This document shows positions 27,005 through 35,963 of a stretch of DNA of 64,000 nt, piece after piece. The notes beneath the pieces were generated by a model. It made no database searches. It was given only the letters and a program-made list of their open reading frames with translations, and had not been told where the DNA came from. The DNA is from an uncultured Crocinitomix sp. Its GTDB lineage: Bacteria > Bacteroidota > Bacteroidia > Flavobacteriales_D > Crocinitomicaceae. The DNA is taken from NCBI GenBank assembly GCA_937136425.1, contig CAKZON010000037.1:1-64000 (forward strand), written 5' to 3'. The translations under genes and the position numbers were made by a program. Position 1 is the first letter of the stretch, and every line of letters begins with the position of its first letter.

Positions 27005-28200
27005 TGCGTCTTTTATACATTCTTGGTGTTCGCAGCTATTCGTTAATGATTCGGATAGCATCATTGTGGAACCCAAAGGCTAAAAAATGGATGCAAGGAC
27101 GAAAGGATGTATGGCTTGCATTAGATAATTGGAAAAGAGAAGATAAGCCAACCTATTGGTTTCATTGTGCCAGTTTAGGGGAGTTTGAGCAAGGGCGACC
27201 CCTAATTGAAAAGCTGAAAGAGGCGGAAGATTGTCAAGTAGTTATCACGTTTTTTTCTCCTTCAGGATATGAAATTCGAAAGAATTATGAAACGGCTGAT
27301 TTAATCATTTATTTACCGAGAGAAACGAAATCAAACGTCCAACGATTTTTAGCAAAAGTACGACCAGATAAGGTGTTTTTTGTGAAGTATGAATTTTGGG
27401 CACAATATATTTTTGAAGCTAAAAAAGCAGGGGCGGCAGTTTATTCTATCTCGGCGGTGTTTAGAAAAAATCAAGTGTTTTTTAAATGGTATGGCGGGTA
27501 TTTGCTTAAAGTGCTTAAAGCTTTCGATCATATTTTTGTTCAGGATAAAAAATCTGTAAACCTGTTAACCAACGCCGAGATTAATTCTACCGTTTCTGGT
27601 GACACACGTTACGACCGAGTGATGGGGAATGCTGCAATGGTACAGCCATATCAAGAAATAGAACAATTCATTGACGGTGAAAAGGTTTTGGTGATTGGTT
27701 CGTCTTGGGCAGAGGATGATGCTGTGCTAATGGATACTCTTAATAATTCTGAGTTTGATTGGAAAATTATTGTTGCACCACACGAAATTGATGAAAAAAG
27801 AGTGCATGCATTGGAACGTAAATTTAGTAAGTCTACTGTTCGATACTCGCAATTAAAAAGTGATAGCAAAGCGGCTGTTTTAATCATTGATAATATTGGA
27901 ATGCTCATGAATGTTTATCAATATGCGGATGTGGCGTATGTGGGCGGTGCTTTTGGCAAAGGTTTGCACAATATACTAGAGCCGGCATGTTTTGGTGTTC
28001 CTGTAATTTTTGGAAACTCATATGAGAAATTTCAGGAAGCTTATGATTTTATTGAAAATAAAGTAGGGTTCTCAATTAACGACAATGAGGAATTTCAAAA
28101 GCGATTTGATGAATTGAAATCTGCCAATAAACGCGACGAAGTTCTTGATTTTATGAAGGAAAGAGTAGGGGCAACGGAGAAAATATATGCTAAAATTTAG
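27004..28200 (+). CDS. waaA: 3-deoxy-D-manno-octulosonic acid (Kdo) transferase
   Basis: A 398-residue GT-B glycosyltransferase of family GT30. The N-terminal HCASLGEFEQGRPLI carries the glycine-glutamate signature with the catalytic glutamate, followed by VVITFFSPSGYE and VKYEFW; the C-terminal half has YVGGAFGKGLHNILEPACFGVPVIFG, the CMP-Kdo binding region. It attaches Kdo to lipid A at the cytoplasmic face of the inner membrane. Length is slightly short of the ~420 usual in enterics, as expected for Bacteroidota. Confidence 0.93.
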   Translation: MRLLYILGVRSYSLMIRIASLWNPKAKKWMQGRKDVWLALDNWKREDKPTYWFHCASLGEFEQGRPLIEKLKEAEDCQVVITFFSPSGYEIRKNYETADLIIYLPRETKSNVQRFLAKVRPDKVFFVKYEFWAQYIFEAKKAGAAVYSISAVFRKNQVFFKWYGGYLLKVLKAFDHIFVQDKKSVNLLTNAEINSTVSGDTRYDRVMGNAAMVQPYQEIEQFIDGEKVLVIGSSWAEDDAVLMDTLNNSEFDWKIIVAPHEIDEKRVHALERKFSKSTVRYSQLKSDSKAAVLIIDNIGMLMNVYQYADVAYVGGAFGKGLHNILEPACFGVPVIFGNSYEKFQEAYDFIENKVGFSINDNEEFQKRFDELKSANKRDEVLDFMKERVGATEKIYAKI

Positions 28201-28208
28201 CGCATAAA

Positions 28209-28240
28209 AAACCCTGACATTTTCTGCCAGGGTTTCAAAT
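28209..28240 (-). terminator. Rho-independent terminator
   Basis: AAACCCTG (28209-28216) pairs with CAGGGTTT (28228-28235). On the minus strand the stem is followed by a run of T (complement of the A-run at 28206-28211), so it ends the DUF4920 gene. It may also stop readthrough from waaA. Confidence 0.75.
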
Positions 28241-28255
28241 CTATTTAAGATTCAA

Positions 28256-28852
28256 TTATTTTTTTACCAAAATTGCTTCACAATCGAATGATGTTGTGAT
28301 TAAATCTTCTGTGATTGCATCATACTCTTCTTGAGGAATTTCTTCCCCATTAGCAGCTGCGTCATCAAGTAGGTGTTTTTGAAAGTCAACAGTTTGTGTG
28401 TCAATCATTGTTTCTCCATAAAGTATTGCTTCAGTTCCAGCAGGGGTTTCAGTTGGAATAGTAAAATGATCTCTAAAGAAAACGCGAATTGGTTCTTCAT
28501 CACCATTGTCGAAAGTGATCCAACAACCAGCCATTTGACAAACTTCATTAATATTGACAGCAACTTTCCCCTCGAAAGAACCATTATCTTCCATCCAGGC
28601 ATTCATAGCTTCAACTGATATTTCACTACCATCAGCATCAATTTCACTGTGTCCATAAAGCGTGTAATCTCCTTTGTCTACACCGTCAAATGCAAGTTCT
28701 TCTGCTTCAGGTTCAACTTCAGTGCTGTCAATGGTTTCAACTATAGCTGTAGAGTCAGTATCAGTAGTTTCTTCTGTGGTTTCATTTCCTCCGCAAGAGT
28801 AAAGTCCTGCGAAACTTGCAATTGCAAGTCCAAATATTAATTTCTTATTCAT
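28256..28852 (-). CDS. DUF4920 domain lipoprotein
   Basis: A 198-residue lipoprotein with lipobox AGLYSCGG (Cys20), then an acidic Thr/Glu-rich linker (about 24-55). The DUF4920 domain follows: VNEVCQMAGCWITF-like motif (here INEVCQMAGCWITFDNGD), RVFFRDHFTIPTE and a late FDCEAILVKK. The CxxxxC pair may bind metal or form a disulphide; the function is unknown. It has its own promoter and terminator. Confidence 0.85.
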   Translation of the reverse strand: MNKKLIFGLAIASFAGLYSCGGNETTEETTDTDSTAIVETIDSTEVEPEAEELAFDGVDKGDYTLYGHSEIDADGSEISVEAMNAWMEDNGSFEGKVAVNINEVCQMAGCWITFDNGDEEPIRVFFRDHFTIPTETPAGTEAILYGETMIDTQTVDFQKHLLDDAAANGEEIPQEEYDAITEDLITTSFDCEAILVKK

Positions 28853-28867
28853 AGGTTCAATTTTTCA

Positions 28868-28875
28868 CAAAGATA
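28868..28875 (-). promoter_or_regulatory. Putative -7 promoter element of the DUF4920 gene
   Basis: Minus-strand TATCTTTG, an exact TAnnTTTG match, 15 bases before the start codon. Confidence 0.5.
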
Positions 28876-28907
28876 CAGATTTATGATGAATTGATTAATG
28901 ACAATGA

Positions 28908-29246
28908 TCAGCCTATAGGGAGGCCATTTTTAACGGTGCTGGCGGGTTGTAAGAGAATTACATCATCACCTTCCACGGCGCCAAGTATCAAACACTCGCT
29001 CATGAAATTAGCAATTTGTTTGGGCGGAAAATTTACCACAGCAATTACTTGTTTGCCAATTAAGTCTTCAGGTAAATACTTTTTTGTTATTTGGGCTGAT
29101 GTCTTTTTGATTCCTAATTCACCAAAATTTACTTTTAGCTGATAAGCGGGAACGCGTGCTTTTTCAAATACCACGGCTTCTTCAATAGTGCCTGTTCTGA
29201 TGTCAAGTTTTGCAAAGTCGTTCCAAGTAATCTCAGATTTATTCAT
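28908..29246 (-). CDS. csaA: tRNA-binding protein CsaA
   Basis: A 112-residue protein with the EMAP/Trbp111 OB fold: FAKLDIRTGTIEEA (N-terminal strand pair), KLKVNFG-like YQLKVNFGELGIKKTSAQITK, and VVNFPPKQIANFMSECLILGA. CsaA forms dimers that bind tRNA and has reported chaperone-like activity. It overlaps the response regulator gene upstream by 8 bases, so it is the third gene of the kinase-regulator operon. Confidence 0.9.
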   Translation of the reverse strand: MNKSEITWNDFAKLDIRTGTIEEAVVFEKARVPAYQLKVNFGELGIKKTSAQITKKYLPEDLIGKQVIAVVNFPPKQIANFMSECLILGAVEGDDVILLQPASTVKNGLPIG

Positions 29247-29937
29247 TGACCTCTAGTTTAAATCCAACACCATGAATATTACTAATGCTAACACTTTCAT
29301 CAGGCTTTAAGTATTTTCTGAGCTTGGTAATGAATACATCTAAACTTCTACCAACAAAATAATCGTCTTGTCCCCAAACAGCATTTAATACAATGTCTCT
29401 AGTTAAAACCTTGTTCATGTTTTGAACCAGTAAGAGTAAAATTTTCGCTTCTTTTTTGGTTAGTTTTTTTTCTTCTTTATCTGCGTAAATGAGCTTGAAG
29501 TTTTCACTGTCAAAAACAATCTTGCCTAAATTAAATGAGGTCTTAATCTCTTTATCGTCAATGAGGTTGACTCTTTTTAAAATGGCCTTTACGCGTAATA
29601 GAAATTCCTCAGTGCTAAAAGGTTTAGTGAGGTAATCATCTCCCCCGGCTTTAAATCCTGCAACTTTGTCTTCTGTTTGGTTTTTAGCTGTAAGAAAGAG
29701 TATGGGCATTTTAACATCCACTTTGCGTATGTCTTTCGCTAATGTGAAGCCATCTTTTTTTGGCATCATTACATCAAAAATTCCCATGTCAAAGGGTTCC
29801 GAATTGTATCGCTGCAAACCTTCCACTCCGTCGGTGCATAAACAAACTTCATAACCTTGAGATTTCAGCTGGTCTTGCACTACAAAACCTAGGTTGAAAT
29901 CATCCTCAACAAGTAATATCTTAATTTTTCTATCCAT
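29239..29937 (-). CDS. OmpR family response regulator (RprY-like)
   Basis: A 232-residue regulator. Receiver: acidic EDD (11-13), phospho-acceptor Asp55 in IFDVMMPKKDGF, Lys105 in LTKPF. C-terminal winged helix about 135-230 with LTKKEAKILLLLVQN and the recognition-end SNIHGVGFKL. The VMMPKKDGFTLA string and overall form resemble RprY of Bacteroides and Porphyromonas. It lies 11 bases after its kinase. The family regulon varies, so targets are unknown. Confidence 0.9.
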   Translation of the reverse strand: MDRKIKILLVEDDFNLGFVVQDQLKSQGYEVCLCTDGVEGLQRYNSEPFDMGIFDVMMPKKDGFTLAKDIRKVDVKMPILFLTAKNQTEDKVAGFKAGGDDYLTKPFSTEEFLLRVKAILKRVNLIDDKEIKTSFNLGKIVFDSENFKLIYADKEEKKLTKKEAKILLLLVQNMNKVLTRDIVLNAVWGQDDYFVGRSLDVFITKLRKYLKPDESVSISNIHGVGFKLEVNE

Positions 29938-29948
29938 CTCTTATTTGC

Positions 29949-31322
29949 TTACTGTTTTCTATTGTTCCTTTTGTTTATAGGTAGTGTAACTATAAATTCA
30001 CTTCCTTTTCCTAAAATACTTTTCACCTGTATTGTACCGTTTAGTTCTTCAATAATTGTTTTGACATAAAATAAACCAAGTCCAAATCCTTTTACGTCAT
30101 GCAAATTCCCTGTTGGTACACGGTAAAATTTGTCGAAAATATATTTTAAATTCTCTCTTGAAATACCTTTACCATTATCCTTAAAAGTGATAATAATTTT
30201 CCCCTTATTATTTTGGGTGGAAATGAGGATGTTTGGAGTTTTGTCACAATATTTTATGGCATTGTCCATAAGGTTGTTGATAATATTGGTAATGTGCACA
30301 ATGTCTGCATTTAATACAGACTCTTCTGCGCTTAAATCAATTTTTATTTCCCCGTCATTTTCCTCTAATTGGTTGAATTCAAAATTCTCTTTAGCTTCTT
30401 CTATTATTTCATGAATATCAAAAACGGTCGGATTTAAGTTGATTTCATTTTTATCTAAATTGGCAACATTCAATACCCGCTCTACCTGTGATTCTAATCG
30501 TTTATTTTCTTTATAGATAATGCTGGCATAACGTGTTAATTTATCTTGAGCGTTTTCTGGATTTAAATTCATTAATGTTTCACTCGAAATGCCTATTGTA
30601 GCTATGGGAGTTTTGAGTTCGTGGGTCATGTTATTAATGAAATCATTCTTAATTTCTGAAAGCTTTTTTTGCTTAAATATTACAGATATGGAGAATCCAA
30701 AAAAGACCAATACAAAAAGAATAATTGCAAATAGATAATACCAAGGAGTTACATCATTCGGTAATTCTTCAAGTGATACATTTTCAATCTTAGGAAAAAC
30801 AACTGAGAAGTAGTGCAGGTCAGAATTGAGCTTGAGTTGCAGTTGTTGGTTTAAGTCATGTTCATTTTTTACCGTTGTATTCGTAAATGCTGAGTCGCCT
30901 TCAAATCGAATGTAGTCTCCATATACAATACTGTCAGAGAAACAATCATAGATTCCATACTGAAAGTCTTCTGTTATATTATGGTCGTAAAACTCATGCT
31001 TTAAAAGCAGTTCTAGTAAAAACGGATGCAAAGTATCTTGCAGCTCAACAGTGAAATAATTAGAGGTGAGTTGTTTTACGTTTCCATAAAGATCTCCAGG
31101 TTGTTGATTTATTCGTTGAATTTCATCTGCAACCTTTTTTAATGCAATAGCAACTTGGTCTCCAAATTGAACTTGACTTAAACTGTCTTGTTTGTTTTGA
31201 ATTGCAATGTTTGTTTCTTGAAACTGTATGTTTTTTTGGATCCAGAAAAACTGGATCGTTAGAATACTGAGAATGGATGCGATTCCCAAGATTATGACAG
31301 TTCGTAGATTTTTATTACTCAT
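29949..31322 (-). CDS. Sensor histidine kinase (RprX-like)
   Basis: A 457-residue kinase with TM1 (about 8-27), a periplasmic region (about 28-192), TM2 (about 193-216), then directly the dimerisation domain with His234 in NNMTHELKTPIATIG and the ATPase domain (INNLMDNAIKYC, DNGKGIS, GFGLGLFYVK). No HAMP domain is apparent between TM2 and the histidine. This layout matches RprX-type kinases. First gene of an operon with the RprY-like regulator and csaA, divergent from dodecin. Confidence 0.9.
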   Translation of the reverse strand: MSNKNLRTVIILGIASILSILTIQFFWIQKNIQFQETNIAIQNKQDSLSQVQFGDQVAIALKKVADEIQRINQQPGDLYGNVKQLTSNYFTVELQDTLHPFLLELLLKHEFYDHNITEDFQYGIYDCFSDSIVYGDYIRFEGDSAFTNTTVKNEHDLNQQLQLKLNSDLHYFSVVFPKIENVSLEELPNDVTPWYYLFAIILFVLVFFGFSISVIFKQKKLSEIKNDFINNMTHELKTPIATIGISSETLMNLNPENAQDKLTRYASIIYKENKRLESQVERVLNVANLDKNEINLNPTVFDIHEIIEEAKENFEFNQLEENDGEIKIDLSAEESVLNADIVHITNIINNLMDNAIKYCDKTPNILISTQNNKGKIIITFKDNGKGISRENLKYIFDKFYRVPTGNLHDVKGFGLGLFYVKTIIEELNGTIQVKSILGKGSEFIVTLPINKRNNRKQ

Positions 31323-31335
31323 TGGTAGATAAATT

Positions 31336-31361
31336 TAAAGCTAAAATTTGTCATAGCTTTA
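31336..31361. promoter_or_regulatory. Back-to-back promoter-like elements between kinase and dodecin
   Basis: TAGCTTTA occurs on the minus strand (31336-31343) facing the kinase and on the plus strand (31354-31361) facing dodecin, giving a perfect inverted repeat with a 10-base spacer. Each differs from TAnnTTTG at the last base only. It could be two promoters or one dimer binding site. Confidence 0.35.
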
Positions 31362-31405
31362 AAAGTCCTAACTTTTCACAACTATTTAACTAAAAATTAA
31401 GAAAA

Positions 31406-31606
31406 ATGGCAGTAATGAAAGTAATTGAAGTGCTATCTAGCTCTTCAAAAAGTTGGGAAGATGCAACAGCGAAAGCAGTAAAACAAGCGTCAAAATCGAT
31501 CAAAAACATCCGATCTGTATACGTACAAGATCAAAGCGCAGTTGTGGTTGATGGTAAAGTTTCCGAATATAGAATGGCTTTGAAATTGACTTTTGAAGTG
31601 AAATAA
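31406..31606 (+). CDS. Dodecin (flavin-binding)
   Basis: A 66-residue protein spanning the whole dodecin fold: VMKVIEVLSSSSKSWEDATAKAV, then NIRSVYVQDQSAVV and YRMALKLTFEV. The family forms hollow dodecamers that store FMN, riboflavin or related flavins in the cytoplasm. The conserved tryptophan (Trp17 in SKSWEDA) that stacks on flavin is present. It has its own terminator. Confidence 0.93.
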   Translation: MAVMKVIEVLSSSSKSWEDATAKAVKQASKSIKNIRSVYVQDQSAVVVDGKVSEYRMALKLTFEVK

Positions 31607-31627
31607 GTATACCCCCTAACAACATAT

Positions 31628-31665
31628 AAAAGAGCCCCGACAACAAATGTTAGGGCTCTTTTTTT
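31628..31665 (+). terminator. Rho-independent terminator of dodecin
   Basis: AAAGAGCCC (31628-31636) pairs with GGGCTCTTT (31653-31661), and a T-run continues to 31665. The M23 gene ends on the other strand at 31688, so it may act in both directions. Confidence 0.85.
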
Positions 31666-31687
31666 GTGTAGATTTTATTCAGTTATT

Positions 31688-33439
31688 CTAATAATTAAGG
31701 GTGTAAGATTTTTCTTGAAAATTCCCTTTACCGTCTTTGGCAGTAATGCGCACTATATTTTTACCCTTTACTAATGTTGGTCGACTATGAGCATCCAGTG
31801 GAATTATATAGCGTCTCTTTTTACGGTTATATTTCATTAAAACCCATTGGTCATTTAAATAGGCTTTGTATTCCATAACGCCGGCTAAGTTGTCATGAAT
31901 TTCTAATTCAAGTGTGTTGTATTTAGTAATGGTTTTGCCTTCGTTAAAGTCAAGTGGGGTGATTTTTGGAGCAATAGTATCGAGAACTAAAACAAAACGC
32001 CCAAAATTTCTTGCACGTGCTTCCACCCATCCATCTACAAAGTTTCCTCCAAGAAAACTTAAATAGCCGCGGTCAGAAATTAATCCAACTCCTAATTTAT
32101 ATGCTGGTAAGTCTTTATATAATTCTGGAACTTTAATTCGCACATCATATTTGCTTTGCACAGGAATTGTGTATTCTGAAAATTGATAAATAGGACTTAA
32201 GTATTTACTGTTTGAATCAACACTAATTACTTTTTGCAGCGGTTCATAAAAACATCCAGGTTCAATTAACACTTGAAAATCTTCTGTAATGTGCGTGTTT
32301 ACTTCATCAGGAAATAAATAAGCGCCTTCTTTGTTAAGAGGATTGGCGCTAGGTTTTTTCTCTGCATTAGCCAATGTGAAACTAATAGCATGTGCATTTC
32401 CATGCGCATCATACACGTCAAATTTATAGGTGCCTCCACAATCTTCCCAAGCTATTTTTCCATCATTAAGAGGATAAATAGTTAAAGGATTGATAACTGT
32501 GGCAAAGTTTTTATGAATGTTTTTTTTGTTTTGCTTGAATTCGTAATAATCTTGATGCGAATTTAGAAAGCGGTTATGATCGAAATTGATATAATCAATT
32601 TGTTGTTCGTGCTTTTTAGCTCCATTATGTGTTAAAACTGTATGGTGAACTCCGCAAACATTTCCTGCAGCATCTAATTTATCGGTCGTATGGAAACCAA
32701 TTCCAAGCATGGAGTTTTCTGTGATGAGGTTGTTAATGTCAATAGGTTTATTATCATTGATAACCCATTTTTTTCCAACTAGGCGGCAGGTGTAGTATTT
32801 AGATTTGCCAGGAATCATAAACCCTTCTTCCGTAATGGCATATAATTTAATTCCAGAAACCTTTGGTGGAGTGGTGTCCTTTATTTTTGATTGAAATGTT
32901 TTAAAAAGTAAAGGATTAAGAGCATGCTCAGTTACTGTTTCTCTTATTTCAAAATGTAGGTGAGGTGCATACGAACTTCCAGAGTTTCCTGAATAAGCAA
33001 TTAATTGTCCCTTTTTAACAAAAAATGAATCTTGTAATACAATTTCATCTACTATATAAGATTCTGTTAATGCTTGTTGTGCATAAATTAGAGAATCAAT
33101 TGCTGGAGGGAATTTACTAAGATGTGCATATAAACTAGTTAAACCATTTGGATGATCTATATAAAGCGCATTACCATATCCCCAAGGAGAAACACGAACA
33201 CGAGAAATGTACCCATCTTCAATGGCAATTATTTTTTGTCCAATTACACCTTTGGTTTTAATATCTAAACCAGTATGAAAATGATTTCCGCGCATTTCAC
33301 CAAAATTTCCAGCAAGTATTAATGGTATTTCCATTGGAGCTGCAAATTCAATCGATTCAAAATCAATTGTTTTGGGGACGTAGTTTTGACCAGTTGCTGC
33401 AAGTACAGTAAAGGATATAATGAAGAAGAAATATTTCAT
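31688..33439 (-). CDS. M23 family metallopeptidase
   Basis: A 583-residue exported protein with a signal peptide (about 1-17). The M23/LytM fold is at the N-terminal end: His55 and Asp59 in HTGLDI, His106 in LYAHL, and His160/His162 in APHLHFEIR, so the zinc site and catalytic histidines are complete. Members cut peptidoglycan cross-bridges or act in outer-membrane biogenesis. The C-terminal ~400 residues form beta-rich repeats of unknown role. It is expressed alone, probably from the TAATTTTG element at 33480-33487. Confidence 0.92.
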   Translation of the reverse strand: MKYFFFIISFTVLAATGQNYVPKTIDFESIEFAAPMEIPLILAGNFGEMRGNHFHTGLDIKTKGVIGQKIIAIEDGYISRVRVSPWGYGNALYIDHPNGLTSLYAHLSKFPPAIDSLIYAQQALTESYIVDEIVLQDSFFVKKGQLIAYSGNSGSSYAPHLHFEIRETVTEHALNPLLFKTFQSKIKDTTPPKVSGIKLYAITEEGFMIPGKSKYYTCRLVGKKWVINDNKPIDINNLITENSMLGIGFHTTDKLDAAGNVCGVHHTVLTHNGAKKHEQQIDYINFDHNRFLNSHQDYYEFKQNKKNIHKNFATVINPLTIYPLNDGKIAWEDCGGTYKFDVYDAHGNAHAISFTLANAEKKPSANPLNKEGAYLFPDEVNTHITEDFQVLIEPGCFYEPLQKVISVDSNSKYLSPIYQFSEYTIPVQSKYDVRIKVPELYKDLPAYKLGVGLISDRGYLSFLGGNFVDGWVEARARNFGRFVLVLDTIAPKITPLDFNEGKTITKYNTLELEIHDNLAGVMEYKAYLNDQWVLMKYNRKKRRYIIPLDAHSRPTLVKGKNIVRITAKDGKGNFQEKSYTLNY

Positions 33440-33479
33440 GCAATTCTATTTTTTTTGCGCGTATATAGTTTGGGTATTG

Positions 33480-33487
33480 CAAAATTA
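33480..33487 (-). promoter_or_regulatory. Putative -7 promoter element of the M23 gene
   Basis: Minus-strand TAATTTTG, an exact TAnnTTTG match, 40 bases before the start codon. Confidence 0.45.
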
Positions 33488-33564
33488 GTTCCATGTATCC
33501 TTACTTTCTATTCAATCATCTTTTATTATTAAAAAATCGTTTTTAATAAATCATTCCTAAATCC

Positions 33565-33595
33565 TTTGAATTTGGCAATCGGAATCGTACTTTTG
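33565..33595 (+). promoter_or_regulatory. Promoter of the coiled-coil/zapA/rny unit
   Basis: TTTG (33565-33568), 19 bases, then TACTTTTG (33588-33595): the best full match to the Bacteroidota promoter in the window. It lies 26 bases before the first start codon. Confidence 0.65.
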
Positions 33596-33621
33596 TCCTA
33601 CTATTTTGAAGTTGGTTTACA

Positions 33622-33900
33622 ATGTCGGAGTCGAAAAAATTACTTGAAGAATTAGATGGAAAGGTTACATGGTTGCTTTCAAGCTTGAAAGAATCAAAAG
33701 CTAGTTCCTTAAAGCTAAATCAGGAAATTACTGCTCTGAAAAGTGAATTGGCGAAAAAAAACGAAGCCTTCGATCTTTTGACCAAAGAGAAAGAAGCATT
33801 AGAAAATGAGCGTCCAAAGAATAATCAGGATGAACTCAAAACCAAAATAGGAGAAATGGTAAAGGAAATAGATAGATGTATTTCTTTGCTAAAAGTGTAG
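33622..33900 (+). CDS. Small coiled-coil protein upstream of zapA
   Basis: A 92-residue, highly charged protein that is coiled coil over about residues 20-65 (heptads such as LKLNQEITALKSELAKKNEAF by position), with no signal peptide. It lies 6 bases before zapA in the same transcript. It may be a ZapB-like partner of the division apparatus; that is inferred from position and shape, since coiled coils cannot be assigned by sequence. Confidence 0.7.
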   Translation: MSESKKLLEELDGKVTWLLSSLKESKASSLKLNQEITALKSELAKKNEAFDLLTKEKEALENERPKNNQDELKTKIGEMVKEIDRCISLLKV

Positions 33901-33906
33901 ACAAGA

Positions 33907-34191
33907 ATGGATAAGATAGCTCTAAAGATAATAATCGCCGGAAGGACTTATCCTTTAACAATAAAAAAGGAAGAGGAAAGTGCTATCCGTAGTGCGGCAG
34001 ATCGAATTAATTCGAATATTCAAAAGCTTCAAGGAAGCTATGCTGTAAAGGATATGCAAGATTTATTGGCAATGACGGCTTTGCAAATTGCTGTGCAACA
34101 AAATACCGCCACTGAAGAGAAAAAACCTTCTTTCGACCCTGCTGCTTTTAACGAAGATATCCGTAAAATTATTGAGAAAATTGACGCTTAA
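33907..34191 (+). CDS. zapA: Cell division protein ZapA
   Basis: A 94-residue protein with the ZapA N-terminal globular domain (KIIIAGRTYPLTIKKEEESAIRSAADRIN) and a short C-terminal coiled coil (DLLAMTALQIAVQQN). ZapA binds and bundles FtsZ polymers at the division site. Its partner upstream is a small coiled-coil protein, and rny follows after a structured 91-base gap. Confidence 0.88.
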   Translation: MDKIALKIIIAGRTYPLTIKKEEESAIRSAADRINSNIQKLQGSYAVKDMQDLLAMTALQIAVQQNTATEEKKPSFDPAAFNEDIRKIIEKIDA

Positions 34192-34208
34192 ACGTCATTT
34201 TCGAATTC

Positions 34209-34246
34209 CTTCCTAACCATTTTTCAGGGTGAAATGACCCAGGAAG
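34209..34246 (+). ncRNA. Structured element between zapA and rny (candidate)
   Basis: Outer stem CTTCCT (34209-34214) with AGGAAG (34241-34246); a small 3x4 internal bubble; inner stem CATTTT (34218-34223) with GAAATG (34231-34236, one G-T pair); loop TCAGGGT. There is no T-run after it, so it is not a terminator. It could be part of a small RNA or an rny leader structure. Confidence 0.3.
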
Positions 34247-34282
34247 AGGAGATGGAACTATTAATTATTAGATATATATAAT

Positions 34283-35824
34283 ATGGAACTTACGAGTATC
34301 ATTATTGGATTAGTGATTGGTTTGGTTGCAGGTGGTTTAATTACTTTTTTACTGCAAAAAAGTATTTTAAAAGGAAAAGCTGAAAACATAATAAAAGAAG
34401 CGGAAGCCGACGGAGAAGCGCGAAAAAAAGATAAAATTTTACAAGCGAAGGAACGCTTTTTACAGCTAAAAGATGAGCACGAAAAAGCCGTGCGAAATAG
34501 AGAACGCTCTGTTCAAAGTTTAGAAGATAAAACTAAAAGCAAGGATAAAAAATTAAATCATCAGTTGGAAGATATCAACCGCAAGAATAAGAAGGTTGAG
34601 GCTTTGAAAAGAGATGTTGAAACGCAGGTGGACTTGATTGAAGCTAAGAAGGCAGAGATCATTAAACTTCACCAAAAGCAAGTAAACGAATTGTCTAAAA
34701 TATCTGGATATTCTCCAGATGAGGCTAAAGCAACTATGATGGATGCTTTAAAGGATGAAGCTAGAACGGATGCAATGGCCTATATTAAAGACATTGTTGA
34801 TGAGGCGAAAATTAATGCAAGCGGTGAGGCGAAGAAAATTGTTGTTCAAGCGATTCAACGTGTAGCAACAGAGCAAGCCATTGAAAACTCAGTTTCTATT
34901 TTCAGAATTGAAAGCGACGAAATGAAAGGTCGTATCATTGGTCGTGAAGGAAGAAACATTAGAGCGTTAGAAGCTGCAACTGGTGTTGAAATTATTGTTG
35001 ATGATACACCTGAAGCAATTATTCTTTCTTGTTTTGATTCCGTTCGAAGAGAAGTAGCTCGTTTAGCCTTGCATCAATTAGTGTCTGATGGTAGAATTCA
35101 CCCTGCACGAATTGAAGAGGTGGTGGCGAAGACAAGGAAATCATTGAATGAAGAAATTGTAGAGACAGGAAGAAGAACTTGTATTGACCTTGGTATTCAT
35201 GGATTGCATCCTGAATTAATGAGAATGGTAGGTAGAATGAAATACCGTTCTTCATACGGACAAAACTTATTACAGCACTCGCGTGAAGTTGCAAACCTTT
35301 GTGCAATTATGGCTGCAGAACTAGGTTTAAATGTTAAGATTGCTAAGCGTGCAGGTTTATTGCATGATATTGGAAAAGTATCTGAAGATGAGCCAGAATT
35401 ACCGCATGCTATTTTAGGAATGAAATTAGCTGAGAAGCATGGTGAAAAACCAGATGTATGTAATGCAATTGGTGCACACCACGACGAGATTGAGATGACA
35501 ACATTAATTTCTCCAATTGTTCAGGTTTGTGATGCTGTTTCTGGTGCAAGACCAGGTGCACGTAGAGAAATTGCCGAGTCTTATATTAAAAGAATTAAAG
35601 AGTTGGAAACAACTGCTCTTGGTTTTGATGGTGTAATAAAATCATACGCAATTCAAGCAGGACGTGAATTAAGAGTTATGGTTGAAAGTGAAAAAGTGAA
35701 CGATCAACGTGCTGATGAACTTTCGTTTATCATTTCTCAAAAAATTCAAAATGAAATGACTTATCCTGGACAGGTTAAAGTAACTGTAATTAGAGAAAGT
35801 AGAGCCGTACATTACGCGAAGTAA
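34283..35824 (+). CDS. rny: Ribonuclease Y
   Basis: A 513-residue membrane-anchored endoribonuclease. N-terminal TM (about 4-22), long coiled coil (about 25-190), KH domain ([19 protein letters not shown], about 212-230) and HD domain with GLLHDIGK and HHDE, the metal-dependent catalytic site. It starts mRNA decay in bacteria lacking RNase E dominance. Length and order match the family. Terminator follows at 35856-35891. Confidence 0.95.
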   Translation: MELTSIIIGLVIGLVAGGLITFLLQKSILKGKAENIIKEAEADGEARKKDKILQAKERFLQLKDEHEKAVRNRERSVQSLEDKTKSKDKKLNHQLEDINRKNKKVEALKRDVETQVDLIEAKKAEIIKLHQKQVNELSKISGYSPDEAKATMMDALKDEARTDAMAYIKDIVDEAKINASGEAKKIVVQAIQRVATEQAIENSVSIFRIESDEMKGRIIGREGRNIRALEAATGVEIIVDDTPEAIILSCFDSVRREVARLALHQLVSDGRIHPARIEEVVAKTRKSLNEEIVETGRRTCIDLGIHGLHPELMRMVGRMKYRSSYGQNLLQHSREVANLCAIMAAELGLNVKIAKRAGLLHDIGKVSEDEPELPHAILGMKLAEKHGEKPDVCNAIGAHHDEIEMTTLISPIVQVCDAVSGARPGARREIAESYIKRIKELETTALGFDGVIKSYAIQAGRELRVMVESEKVNDQRADELSFIISQKIQNEMTYPGQVKVTVIRESRAVHYAK

Positions 35825-35855
35825 GTCGGGCTATAGAAATAGACAATTAAATAAT

Positions 35856-35891
35856 AAAAGCGACCTTTCTAATTAAGATTGGTCGCTTTTT
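35856..35891 (+). terminator. Rho-independent terminator of rny
   Basis: AAAAGCGACC (35856-35865) pairs with GGTCGCTTTT (35881-35890), followed by T. It isolates rny from the polysaccharide cluster. Confidence 0.85.
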
Positions 35892-35963
35892 ATTTGGAAT
35901 CAATTAGTTTCTCAGAACATATTTGGCAAATGTCCGTATGAAAGGATATAGAAAAAAGCTGAA

